Below are positions 44,301-51,997 of a DNA stretch of 64,000 nt, in pieces (the stretch's first letter is position 1; each line of letters begins with the position of its first letter). The stretch comes from Asticcacaulis sp. UBA2476 (GTDB lineage Bacteria; Pseudomonadota; Alphaproteobacteria; Caulobacterales; Caulobacteraceae). The stretch is taken from positions 62,001-126,000 of the forward strand of contig DDPE01000078.1 of the NCBI GenBank assembly GCA_002342035.1. The letters run 5' to 3'. Below the pieces are notes generated by a model. It saw only the letters and a list, made by a program, of their open reading frames with translations, made no database searches and was not told the origin of the DNA. Position numbers and translations under genes: made by a program.

Positions 44301-44539
44301 GAGCTTGCTGCCTCAACTCGGTAATGGGTCTGTATTACGCCGCGCGCCGACGACTCCAATCGCCACGACAGACGGATATCCGTTTCTTGCACCCCAACCG
44401 GATCGGTCAGATTCAGCGCCTGGGGAGTGACCGCGCGCAAAGCGGGCCCAGCCTCTGCGCTTTTAGCGGTCGAGGTAATTAAACCTATTGCACAGACCGA
44501 CTGAAACAATCCGCGGCGTGACGTTTTTCGCAGGCTCAT
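41327..44539 (-). CDS. GH78 alpha-L-rhamnosidase
   Basis: A 1070-residue exported enzyme. The family's order is clear: N-terminal beta domains ('DIRLSWRLES', 'WDSDKVAS'), a rhamnosidase concanavalin-like domain ('IDLGQNFAGWVRLKVRG'), then the (alpha/alpha)6 barrel with 'CPQRDERMAWLGDANVFW' (proposed acid Glu), 'SDYADWLALDAVKPGD' and 'TTTWERWNSDTGDVSM' (base Glu), and the C-terminal beta-sandwich. It would remove alpha-linked rhamnose from oligosaccharides freed from rhamnogalacturonan or from plant glycosides. A leader with a hydrophobic stretch around 'FQSVCAIGLITSTAKSAEA' directs export. It is spaced 21 bases after the esterase and 54 before GH27. Confidence 0.93.
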   Translation of the reverse strand: MSLRKTSRRGLFQSVCAIGLITSTAKSAEAGPALRAVTPQALNLTDPVGVQETDIRLSWRLESSARGVIQTHYRVEAASSSDALSMGKADLWDSDKVASNRSFDIPYGGPPLISRQRVWWRVTVWDNMGNRAVSSAAFWEMGLLQPSDWTADWIGAEVESRRADRDAGLYWMTGPATESKNRYFRMGFALETDADLILIMAVTSSVKVFIDGEPLSVPATDKVEWGWPLAQNTAFSIPKGKHTLCIALEGDSLAPNFRKGELTAALLLRARLNDGRIVRFTAKDAKISDIEADGWSAPEFDDRRWPAVIRDLKSQMPFPSAGAAALRKDFDVQRAIRSARIYVTALGVYELFLNGRKVGDDLLAPEWTDSQKRIFYRVHDVTAQLAAGPNTLGALVGDGWHAGRILSKGRYGFGDIPIRLRAQLEIAYSDGTREIVQTGKDWALAPSPVTFCEIYDGEDYDARLEQPGWDASGFKAGPEWAEAAVVPSPKGQLIGMITPPIRRTDTLPAKSVKPSGDGWVIDLGQNFAGWVRLKVRGQAGDRVTLKFAEVLKADGSIDQSNLRTARAADHYTLKGATQGEVWEPRFTYHGFRYVEVTGLRQAPKPDDITGIVIHSHVAQTGHLRIGNALIMQGWQNNLWSQRSNFMGVPTDCPQRDERMAWLGDANVFWDTAAFNMDVASFTRQWMGDLRDSQTAEGVVPEICPTGWGASGARGATPGWADAAVTLPWTVWQRYGDTTIIDQNWDMMVRHIAFVAGQAENFIWTKRRGSDYADWLALDAVKPGDPTTPKDLIGTACWKQSVDLMIDMARATNRSEAVARYTKLSADITTAFNTTFIEADGTVGNDSQTSYILALRYKLVPEARRKAVADKLKGNIIRRGNLLTTGFLGTPNSLDVLADAGFADIVYDLLLRTEFPSWGYMVARGATTTWERWNSDTGDVSMNSFNHYALGAINGFVYRRIAGIDPIEPGFRRFRVNPVIDPRVKAGGGEYRSVSGLIRTQWAQSATGFSLDLTVPANTEAELYLPTVSVAKIREGGKALTRRKEIRVDGPRDGRTVVRVGSGTYRFLVSA

Positions 44540-44560
44540 AACTCTCCCTAACCACCCTTT

Positions 44561-45403
44561 TTAATTGTGACACGATTGACGCCTCAATAGCTTCATCGCC
44601 GCTGCCAGTTTCGGCCCAAGCTGTAACTGCGCTGCGGTTGATAAATGAATGCCGTCCGCGTTCTTAGGCAAACCGGCCGCGGACACATAACCTACATCGG
44701 CAAGGGATGATGCCACTTCAACCTGAGCGGCCTGAACCGTTGTCCATCCATCGGTCGGCTTGGGCCAGCGCGCGGGATCGGGCCGATCAGACAACCCGAC
44801 GATCACCCACGGCAGGCAGGCATTACCTAGATCCTGACGCATACGGGCAATCAAGATAGTCATCCGCTCACCCCAAACCTGAGCGGTCTCTACCGTACCG
44901 GCATCAGTTTCCCCCTGATACCATAAGACACCAGCAATCCGGCCATGGGCCGACGCTTCGCGCGCACGCGCCAGACACGAGCCGTAAAGACGCGTCCTTG
45001 AGGGATTAGGCGTCCATTGCGATAGGGACGAGCCGCCTTTGGCACAGGGAACCAGCGCGATCGGACGCGCGGTGGCCGTCATCGCCTCGGCAAACGATAA
45101 CCCCGGACCCACGCCCGCCTTACCCGCATCAGAGGAAACGGCATCGACTTCATGGGCCGGATCATCCAACGGTTCCTGCGCCGGTCGCCAGACGCCGTCA
45201 TTGCCATAAAGCCACACAATGCCCGACGACGCGAGGGGCTTAGGCAGTTCAGCCATATCGCCCCGCCCCGACATGTTGGATTGCCCCATAAGCAGATAGA
45301 TATCCATATCCGCCGGCGGGATCGTTTTCGCATCCGCAAGGGCACCGGACGACAGTGCAAGCCCCATGGCGATCTGACACACCGTATATCGGAATTTTAA
45401 CAT
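44561..45403 (-). CDS. SASA-domain carbohydrate acetylesterase
   Basis: A 280-residue secreted esterase of the SGNH-like SASA (DUF303) fold. The nucleophile block is 'IYLLMGQSNMSGRGDMAE' (Ser in GQSN), the oxyanion Gly/Asn block 'VPCAKGGSSLSQW' and 'GVLWYQGETDAG', and the catalytic Asp/His near the C-terminus 'KNADGIHLSTAAQ'. The signal peptide ends near 'SGALADA'. Related enzymes strip O-acetyl groups from sialic acid, xylan or pectin; between GH2 and GH78 a role on acetylated rhamnogalacturonan fits. It follows the GH2 gene by 27 bases and precedes GH78 by 21, so co-translation is likely. Confidence 0.85.
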   Translation of the reverse strand: MLKFRYTVCQIAMGLALSSGALADAKTIPPADMDIYLLMGQSNMSGRGDMAELPKPLASSGIVWLYGNDGVWRPAQEPLDDPAHEVDAVSSDAGKAGVGPGLSFAEAMTATARPIALVPCAKGGSSLSQWTPNPSRTRLYGSCLARAREASAHGRIAGVLWYQGETDAGTVETAQVWGERMTILIARMRQDLGNACLPWVIVGLSDRPDPARWPKPTDGWTTVQAAQVEVASSLADVGYVSAAGLPKNADGIHLSTAAQLQLGPKLAAAMKLLRRQSCHN

Positions 45404-45430
45404 TTGACGCTCCGGGGGTTTTCCAACGGT

Positions 45431-48400
45431 CTACTTCACCGGCCCGAGAATGTCCGCCTCGACAATACTGAGGATATTACCAGTCTTGACCTTTTCGGCA
45501 CCGGTTGACGCGCCCTCGCGGTCGGTGGTCACTTCGATGATATTGCCAAAACCGTCACGGTCTTCGGTCGGTGACATCAGCTCGATCTTGAGCTTGCGAC
45601 CAGTTACCACCGGCCAGCTCAGATCGGCATAGCCCAGGTTCTTTTCCGGCGTCCCGCGATAGACGGTCTGACCATCAAGGGTGATGTGCAGCGGATAGCT
45701 GCGCACGCGCCAGCCGGTCATGCGCAGCGAGACCGCATCAACGGCCTGCGGCGTGCCCAGATCATATTCGATCCATGCCTGACCTTTTGTGCCGTCCGAA
45801 TTCCAGACCGATGCCTCATTATCATCGCGCGATTTGGCGGCATCCGCGGCGTTTGAACCGGCCGTGATCGACACCACCGTCACCCCACGCTTTGTATCAG
45901 CATAGGACGGCGTCAAGGGCGTTGGGCCGCGCTTGAGATTGACCGGCTGATAGTCCTCAGCAAAAACCTTCGACAGACCGTTCCTGACGGCGACGGACTT
46001 AGTTTTGGTGCTGATGGTCGCGGGCTTAAGCCCCTCAGATGACGCGCTTAAGCTCACCTTGCCGGACGTGGTGGTGGAACGGATCAGGACGCGGTTGATG
46101 CCGCCTTCAACCGGCAGAACCTGAGACAGGACATAGTTGGTCAATTTTTTCTTATCGCCCGCGCCGTTCGGCCCGGTTTCTTCCTGAGCGAGGCCGCCTT
46201 TCCAGACCGCAGCCCCTTCCAGCTTGAAATTGATAGAGTTGAAAGCGGTCGGCACGCGGTTGCCGTCCTTATCCACCACCTCAACATCAACCAACATGGC
46301 GTCCATGCCGTCGGCCACAAAGCCGCGCGGCCCATAGACCGGCGTCAGCTTGACCGCCACCGGTGCGCCCGTTGTCTTGCGCGCGTCCTGCGACGTCTTG
46401 CCGTCAGCATAGGTCGCCACAGCCTTCAATTCACCCGCCGCGTAGGCCACATCTTTGAAGGTAAACAGGAAGCCGTCAGACTTCTCGCCCTGCCCCACGG
46501 ACTTACCGTTGATAAACAATTCAACGCTGTCGCCGTTAGAGGCCACAAAAATATCTTTGGTGACCCCCTCAGCATAGGTCCAGTGGCCAATGATATGGGT
46601 GTGGCGGCCTTCGGAATTGACCCAACCGTCCCACATCACCTTATGCACCCACAAACTGTCCTTGGGCAGGCGCATGGCGTCCACTTCGCCCGACCGGCGG
46701 TAATTATTGTCGCCGCGAAAGTGCGAGTTTGAGTCGGTAAAGCCGATGTTCACGCCCCCCGCACTCACGCGGTCGCCGGTACCGGGACGGTAGCGGTAAA
46801 AGTCCCACCAGCGTTTGACGTTCTCGACCGCGATCGATTCGACATTGCGGTTATAGGCGGGACTGTCTTTATGGAACGGTGGGGTAAAGTCGTCCTGATA
46901 GGCACGCGCCGCTTCGTCGCGGGAATATTCGGTGGCCCACATCGGCTTGGATTTCGACTTGTTGATATAGAGCATCTCACCGCCGTATTCTGCGATCTGC
47001 GAGCCCATCATCTCGCGCGAACCAATGGCGCGCCCACCGTGAGGATCATAGAGATCGCGCACGGCCTTCATTTTGGCCATATGGTCTTCGGTGATGCCCT
47101 TATTGCCGCTCTCATACAGAATAATCGAGGGATTGTTGCGGTTATAGATGATGGCATCACGCATTAGTTCAACCCGCAGGTCAAAGCGCCGGTCCTGAGG
47201 GTCCCCTTCGGAATCGCCCGCCGGCATGGCCTGAAGCAGACCGAGGCGGTCGGCGGATTCAATGTCTTGTTTTGCCGGCGTGACGTGCATCCAGCGGACC
47301 AGATTGCCATTGCCTTCCAGCATCAGCTTATTGCCGAAATCCGAGAGCCACGGCGGCACCGAGATACCCACGCCCGGCCATTCGTTCGTCGAGCGCTGGG
47401 CATAGCCCTTCATCAACAGCACACGGTCATTAAGCGTTACCTTGCCATTGTCAAAGGCGGTTGAGCGGAACCCTGTACGGGTATCGACCGCATCAATAAC
47501 CTTGCCGTTTTCGCGCAAGGTGGTGGTTACCGTATAGAGATAGCCATAGCCCCATGACCAAAAATTGAGGTTGCCGACGCGTTGCTCGGCCGAAAGTGTG
47601 GCCGTCTGGCCCGGTGCAACGGTGACCGGCGTCGCGTCAAATCTGGCGACCCGCTTGCCGTCCAGATCGCGGATTTCCACACCATAGGTCAGGGTGCGCG
47701 GCGCGGATGTATCGTTCTTGACCTCGGACTCCGCATGGACCGTGGCGGCTTTCCCCGCGATGTCATAGTCCTTGCCGTAGATATAGACGCCGGTGGTTTC
47801 GAGCGATGACCATAGCGGCAAGGTCTGGTACACACCGCCGGTCAGGTGCAGGGCCACCGGCTTATTGATGCCGCCATAGTTGGCGTAGAAGTTCTTGTCC
47901 GACCACTGGTAACGCGTCTTGGTGGTCCGCTCGCGCGCGCCCCAATCATTATCGACCCGCACGGCAATAAGATTGTCACCGGGCTTAAGGGCCTTGGCGA
48001 TATCAAACCCAAACGCCATGACGCCGTTTTCGTTATAGCCGATCTTTTCGCCGTTGACCCAAACGTCGGCGACGTGACGCACGCCTTCAAATTCCACGAA
48101 AACATGCTCAGGCTTGGCATTGGCATTGGCAGGCATCTTGAAATGCTTGCGATACCAGGTAATGCCCGTCTTTTGCTGGTGAATGTCTGAGGCAAAGGCT
48201 TCGTCTTCGTTGAAGGCGTTTGGCAGGACCACATCTTTCCAGCCATTGTCATCAAAGCTGACCTCAGACGCTTTTGCATCATCGCCAGTCGTCATTTTCC
48301 AGCCCTGATCAAAGCTGTAGCTTTCGCGCGGAGAGGATACAAAGGTCGAGGCGCGGTGCGCGTCCGCCGGTGAGTTCACCACCAGCCCTGTAGTCAGAGT

Positions 48401-48439
48401 CAAAACAACCGCAAAAGAGCGCGCACGAACATAGGGCAT
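45431..48439 (-). CDS. GH2 beta-galactosidase-type glycosidase
   Basis: A 1002-residue secreted enzyme and first gene of the island 2 operon. ATG 48439 (MPYVRARSFAVVLTL) is chosen over ATG 48469 because an AGGAAA ribosome site precedes it and a signal peptide (to 'NSPADAH') begins there. It has the GH2 sugar-binding domain ('VFVEFEGVRHVADVWVNGEK'), immunoglobulin-like domain, TIM barrel and DUF4982-like plus F5/8-type C-terminal domains. The nucleophile Glu is in 'PMWATEYSRDEAARAY'. The acid/base region reads 'NNPSIILYESGNKGITEDHM', with Lys where many GH2 enzymes have the NE dyad; the Glu of 'YESGN' may take over. Likely beta-galactosidase on pectin side chains. Confidence 0.9.
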   Translation of the reverse strand: MPYVRARSFAVVLTLTTGLVVNSPADAHRASTFVSSPRESYSFDQGWKMTTGDDAKASEVSFDDNGWKDVVLPNAFNEDEAFASDIHQQKTGITWYRKHFKMPANANAKPEHVFVEFEGVRHVADVWVNGEKIGYNENGVMAFGFDIAKALKPGDNLIAVRVDNDWGARERTTKTRYQWSDKNFYANYGGINKPVALHLTGGVYQTLPLWSSLETTGVYIYGKDYDIAGKAATVHAESEVKNDTSAPRTLTYGVEIRDLDGKRVARFDATPVTVAPGQTATLSAEQRVGNLNFWSWGYGYLYTVTTTLRENGKVIDAVDTRTGFRSTAFDNGKVTLNDRVLLMKGYAQRSTNEWPGVGISVPPWLSDFGNKLMLEGNGNLVRWMHVTPAKQDIESADRLGLLQAMPAGDSEGDPQDRRFDLRVELMRDAIIYNRNNPSIILYESGNKGITEDHMAKMKAVRDLYDPHGGRAIGSREMMGSQIAEYGGEMLYINKSKSKPMWATEYSRDEAARAYQDDFTPPFHKDSPAYNRNVESIAVENVKRWWDFYRYRPGTGDRVSAGGVNIGFTDSNSHFRGDNNYRRSGEVDAMRLPKDSLWVHKVMWDGWVNSEGRHTHIIGHWTYAEGVTKDIFVASNGDSVELFINGKSVGQGEKSDGFLFTFKDVAYAAGELKAVATYADGKTSQDARKTTGAPVAVKLTPVYGPRGFVADGMDAMLVDVEVVDKDGNRVPTAFNSINFKLEGAAVWKGGLAQEETGPNGAGDKKKLTNYVLSQVLPVEGGINRVLIRSTTTSGKVSLSASSEGLKPATISTKTKSVAVRNGLSKVFAEDYQPVNLKRGPTPLTPSYADTKRGVTVVSITAGSNAADAAKSRDDNEASVWNSDGTKGQAWIEYDLGTPQAVDAVSLRMTGWRVRSYPLHITLDGQTVYRGTPEKNLGYADLSWPVVTGRKLKIELMSPTEDRDGFGNIIEVTTDREGASTGAEKVKTGNILSIVEADILGPVK

Positions 48440-48462
48440 TGTCAGCGTTTCCTGATTGTATT

Positions 48463-48492
48463 TGACCAATTAAATAGATTGGTCAGACCAAT
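48463..48492. promoter_or_regulatory. palindromic operator of GntR/FadR type
   Basis: ATTGGTCAGACCAAT (48478-48492) is a perfect 15-base palindrome about 40 bases upstream of the GH2 start. A further half-site TGACCAAT (48463-48470) makes an overlapping inverted pair with ATTGGTCA. The ATTGGT-nnn-ACCAAT shape is that of PdhR/UxuR/ExuR-group GntR regulators, many of which answer to hexuronates. No GntR gene is in the window, so a host regulator would have to act on the island. Confidence 0.6.
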
Positions 48493-48582
48493 AACGCAAC
48501 AACAATCACATCCCGTCGCAACTGCGCATCAATTTTTATTAATCCGTCACCATAACTTGGGGAAAGTGCCTTGGCACCCAAT

Positions 48583-48833
48583 CTATTTTATGGTGCGGGT
48601 ACGCGCCTCTATAGCCTCGATCTCCGACAGGAACCGTCTTTTGGCGGGCTTCTCATCCTTGCCAAGGGAAACGACCTTGATACGCGCCTTCCCCTTGAGT
48701 TGGGAAACTCAGTCCAAGCGTATTCGGGTATCGGGCGCTTTATCTTATAAGCTGATCCGACCTCGACCATATATTCAGGAAGATTTGGATTTGCCTTGGG
48801 CCTGCCATATGTATCACCGTATGTATCGACCAC
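48583..48833 (-). pseudogene. tyrosine integrase, N-terminal remnant (island 2)
   Basis: Begins beside the 57-bp repeat with 'YGRPKANPNLPEYMVEVGSA', the same N-terminal family signature as the remnant at 38502-38915. After 'YAWTEFPNS' the frame shifts: the continuation 'QLKGKARIKVVSLGKDEKPA' is found one frame over and stops at TAG 48583-48585. The remaining integrase, including all catalytic residues, is missing. So this integrase is frameshifted and truncated and island 2 can no longer excise by itself. The position, reading away from tRNA-Gln, is typical of tRNA-targeting integrases. Confidence 0.72.
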
Positions 48834-48838
48834 GGTCT

Positions 48839-48895
48839 ACAATACCTATTTTTCTTAATGTTTTTGAAAAATATAGAGAAAAAAGAAAGTGGCTG
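48839..48895. repeat. integrase-side attachment repeat, copy 2 (57 bp)
   Basis: Partner of 38934-38990. Here the final TGGCTG is the complement of the last bases of tRNA-Gln (CAGCCA), which shows how the core relates to the tRNA. The AT-rich hairpin just below could act as the present terminator of the tRNA gene. Confidence 0.85.
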
Positions 48896-48963
48896 GGGAA
48901 CTAGGACTCGAACCTAGAACGACGGTACCAAAAACCGCTGTGTTACCATTACACCATTCCCCA
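48890..48963 (-). tRNA. tRNA-Gln (anticodon UUG)
   Basis: A complete cloverleaf read on the - strand: acceptor TGGGGAA/TTCCCCA, D-arm GTGT...ACAC with AATGGTA loop, anticodon stem GCGGT/ACCGT (one G-T) with loop TTTTGGT giving anticodon TTG, four-base variable loop, T-arm CTAGG/CCTAG with loop TTCGAGT, discriminator G, and an encoded CCA (48890-48892). The length is 71 plus CCA. It is the presumed integration target of both islands, and it remains intact. Confidence 0.96.
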
Positions 48964-49165
48964 ACACGGCTACAGCTTCATACGAAACCGGCTGGTTTCT
49001 TCGAATATTGCCCGAAGAGGGGCTGGAGATAGCGCAAGCCCTTGCGACTTGCAATCCCTTGGCTGAATTTTTCTTGCGGGTTCTGAATAGTTTTCCCCAA
49101 GCTTGTCATACAAGAGCTTTGGGTCGCCCCCTTTTCCCCCAAAGTCGCCTGTGCTATGGGGCGGC

Positions 49166-50038
49166 ATGTCCTACGTTATCGTCGCTTTTTATCATTTCTT
49201 TGATTTTCCAAACTTTGAGGCCATGCAGGCGCCTTTGCTGGAACGGCTGCAAACACTTGGCATCAAAGGCTCTGTCCTCATCACGCGCGAAGGCGTGAAC
49301 TCCACCATGTCCGGTACGCGTGTGTCGATTGACAGCTTTCTGGACTATCTCCAAAACGATCTGATCGGCGCAAAGATCACTTATAAAGAATCTTATGCTG
49401 AGTTTCAGCCTTTTGGTAAAGCGCGGGTGCGTTTGAAAAAGGAGACCATATCGCTGGGCGAGCCCGTATCGATGAAACGGTTCGGGCAATATGTCGAACC
49501 AAAGGACTGGAATAATCTCATCCGCGGCAATGACGTCGTCATTCTGGATACCCGGAATGATTATGAGGTCAATCTGGGAACCTTCAAAGGTGCAGTCGAT
49601 CCCTCCATCCCGACCTTCAAATACTTGCCGCAATGGGTGCGCGACAATGCCGACAGTCTCAAAGGCAAGAAAATCGCAACCTTCTGTACCGGCGGCATCC
49701 GCTGCGAGAAGTTCACCTCATGGATGATCGATAACGGTTTTGATGATGTCTACCATCTCAAAGGCGGCATATTGCAGTATTTCGAGGATGTTCCGGCTGA
49801 GGAAACCCTATGGGACGGCGAATGTTTTGTCTTTGATGAGCGTATTGCTGTCGATCATAAGCTGCAACCGTCGCAGTCAGCAGCGCTTTGTCTTTACTGT
49901 GATCATGCCCTGACCGTCGAAGATCAGGCGCATCCTCATTATGTCAAAGGGGTGTCCTGCCCCCATTGCCACGGCGATCCGGCCTATCAGCATGACCGCC
50001 CATCCACCAACCCCAGACGCGGCCGCGTCAAGTTCTGA
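49166..50038 (+). CDS. trhO: tRNA uridine(34) hydroxylase, rhodanese family
   Basis: A 290-residue protein of the YceA/UPF0176 family, which makes 5-hydroxyuridine at position 34 of certain tRNAs. ATG 49166 (MSYVIVAFYHFFDFPNFEAM) is the family's usual start; the frame extends 21 codons upstream without conservation. N-terminal acylphosphatase-like part, central rhodanese domain with active Cys in 'KIATFCTGGIRCEKFTSWMI', and a C-terminal Cys-rich tail ('ALCLYCDHAL', 'GVSCPHCHGD') that may bind metal. It stands directly beside tRNA-Gln(UUG), whose wobble base is a U, though the proximity may be chance. Confidence 0.9.
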   Translation: MSYVIVAFYHFFDFPNFEAMQAPLLERLQTLGIKGSVLITREGVNSTMSGTRVSIDSFLDYLQNDLIGAKITYKESYAEFQPFGKARVRLKKETISLGEPVSMKRFGQYVEPKDWNNLIRGNDVVILDTRNDYEVNLGTFKGAVDPSIPTFKYLPQWVRDNADSLKGKKIATFCTGGIRCEKFTSWMIDNGFDDVYHLKGGILQYFEDVPAEETLWDGECFVFDERIAVDHKLQPSQSAALCLYCDHALTVEDQAHPHYVKGVSCPHCHGDPAYQHDRPSTNPRRGRVKF

Positions 50039-50156
50039 TTTTTCACGGATTCAATTATTACGCTGTCTTCATTTGACCTGTTACCATAACCGTCTATGTT
50101 TGGCGGGATTTGCGCGTGTGGGCGGGCATGAATATGAGCAGGACAACGATCTTCGC

Positions 50157-51935
50157 ATGAAACAGTTTTTGATTACGGTCGCCGCCGTTGTAACCGCCTT
50201 TGTGCTGTTCTTTATAGGTCTGCCGTTCCTGCTTTTGGTCACTCTGGCGGCGTCAACCAAGCCGCAGACACCTTCGGAAGTGGCGCTGAGCATCGACCTG
50301 CGCGAAGGGCTGACGGATCAATCCCTGGATGACCCGCTGGCCTTTATAACCGGCGAAGGCTTATCGACCCTTGAGATCGTTACCACCCTTCACAATGCCG
50401 CCAGCGACCCTAAGGTAAAGTCCCTGCTCATTCGCCTGCCCGAAGGCGGCATGTCACCAGCGGCTGCCGAAGAAATTCGCAACGCCGTCCGAGAGTTCCG
50501 CGCCGCCAATAAAATCGTCATTGCCCATTCTCAGGGCCTCTACCCCGATACTCTGGTCGCCGCCTCCTACATGGTCGGCAGCGCGGCCTCGGAATTGTGG
50601 ATGCAGCCCAATGCCTCGCTTCAGGTAACCGGGATCGCGTCTGAAAGCATGTTCTTCAAGCGGGCTTTTGAGAAATACGGCATCACGCCTCAGTTCGAGC
50701 AACGCTACGAATTTAAGAACGCTGTGAACCCTTATCTCTACAGTGACTACACGCCAGCGCACCGCGAAGCGACCCTGTCGTGGATGGGCAGCATCTATAA
50801 CTCAGTGCTTACCAATATCGCCAGCGACCGCAAGATTGAGGTCGGCAAACTTAGAGGTCTGCTGGAAAGCGGCGTTTATAGTGCCGACGCAGCCCAGAAA
50901 GCCGGCCTGATCGATAAGCAGGGGCAGGTTCATGATGCCGAAGATGCCGTGCTCAAAAAAGGTGGCAACCAGATCGAACTGGTCGATATTCGCGATTACG
51001 CCAAGACCATGCCGCGCGCTTCTGGCAAATCCACCATCGCGGTAATCGGTGGCGAAGGCGCCATCATGACCGGTACGAATGGCTCCAGCTTCAACAGCGA
51101 CCCGATGATGATGTCCGATGATGTTGCAAATGCATTCTTCGACGCCATCAATGACAAGGACGTTAAGGCTATTGTGTTCCGGGTATCTTCACCTGGCGGA
51201 TCGGACACAGCATCGGAGCAGATTCTGTCGGCGCTGCAGGCCGCTAAGAAGGCCAATAAGCCGGTCGTCGTATCCATGGGCGAGTATGCGGCATCTGGCG
51301 GTTACTGGGTGTCATCAGACGCGTCGGCAATCATTGCCAACCCGACCACCCTCACCGGCTCGATCGGTGTATATGGCGGTAAGTTTGCCATCGGCGAAGG
51401 CCTGGGCCGCTTTGGGGTTGACCTGAAAAGCGTCCACGTCGGCAGCGACCTAAGCCAAATGTATAATGCGGGTACGGAGTTCAGCCCTGAACAACGCGCC
51501 AGCTTCTCAAAGCAGATTGATGAGACTTATAATGAATTCGTCGCGCGTGTCTCAAAAGGCCGCAAACTGCCTGAAGACAAGGTGCGTGAAATCGCCAAGG
51601 GTCACGTCTGGACGGGTGAACAGGCTAAGAAGCTGGGGCTGGTTGATGATTTAGGCGGGTTTTATGTCGCACTGGCCAAGGCAAAATCCTTGGCGAAAAT
51701 TCCGTCGGATGAGCATGTAAAACTGATTAAATACCCCCATAATCGCTCCCCCTTCTCGATGTTCAACAAGAGCGTAGAGAGCGCCAATAGCGGTCTGAAA
51801 GCTTTGTCGTTGATCAATTGGGCGATGAGCGATCCTCATGCCAAGGCGGCCTTGCAAGAAATGTCTCAGGCCCGTCTGCGTGCCCAAGGCGCCAATGTTC
51901 TGGCCAATGAGCCTCTGCAATCCAGCAGCAGATAA
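50157..51935 (+). CDS. sppA: signal peptide peptidase SppA, 67K type
   Basis: A 592-residue membrane-bound serine protease that degrades leftover signal peptides. ATG 50157 (MKQFLITVAAVVTAFVLFFI) opens the N-terminal membrane anchor; the frame runs 72 codons upstream inside trhO's end. Two S49 domains are present: the first holds the catalytic Lys ('RYEFKNAVNPYLYSD'), the second the Ser nucleophile ('MGEYAASGGYWVSSDASAII'), with 'TLTGSIGVYGGKFAIGEGLG' following. This Ser-Lys split across domains is that of E. coli SppA. A strong terminator follows at 51966-51997. Confidence 0.93.
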   Translation: MKQFLITVAAVVTAFVLFFIGLPFLLLVTLAASTKPQTPSEVALSIDLREGLTDQSLDDPLAFITGEGLSTLEIVTTLHNAASDPKVKSLLIRLPEGGMSPAAAEEIRNAVREFRAANKIVIAHSQGLYPDTLVAASYMVGSAASELWMQPNASLQVTGIASESMFFKRAFEKYGITPQFEQRYEFKNAVNPYLYSDYTPAHREATLSWMGSIYNSVLTNIASDRKIEVGKLRGLLESGVYSADAAQKAGLIDKQGQVHDAEDAVLKKGGNQIELVDIRDYAKTMPRASGKSTIAVIGGEGAIMTGTNGSSFNSDPMMMSDDVANAFFDAINDKDVKAIVFRVSSPGGSDTASEQILSALQAAKKANKPVVVSMGEYAASGGYWVSSDASAIIANPTTLTGSIGVYGGKFAIGEGLGRFGVDLKSVHVGSDLSQMYNAGTEFSPEQRASFSKQIDETYNEFVARVSKGRKLPEDKVREIAKGHVWTGEQAKKLGLVDDLGGFYVALAKAKSLAKIPSDEHVKLIKYPHNRSPFSMFNKSVESANSGLKALSLINWAMSDPHAKAALQEMSQARLRAQGANVLANEPLQSSSR

Positions 51936-51965
51936 GCTCAGATCGTTTTACAGTAGACGGTGACA

Positions 51966-51997
51966 CGCCCCGACCAGAAATGATCGGGGCGTTTTTT
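51966..51997 (+). terminator. intrinsic terminator after sppA
   Basis: CGCCCCGA and TCGGGGCG pair perfectly over eight bases with a ten-base loop, followed at once by TTTTTT. It lies 31 bases after the sppA stop. Confidence 0.93.

Larger units (their letters stand above)
38985..48895. mobile_element. genomic island 2 (pectin side-chain operon, proximal to tRNA-Gln)
   Basis: Bounded by TGGCTG at 38985-38990 and at 48890-48895 (tRNA 3' end). Left end: the ~260-bp island-end repeat. Right end: integrase remnant and 57-bp AT-rich repeat. Cargo: one operon of GH2, SASA esterase, GH78 and GH27. It shows the same architecture as island 1, so the two look like related elements inserted one after the other in the same site. 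Both integrases are inactive, which fixes the array. Confidence 0.7.
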
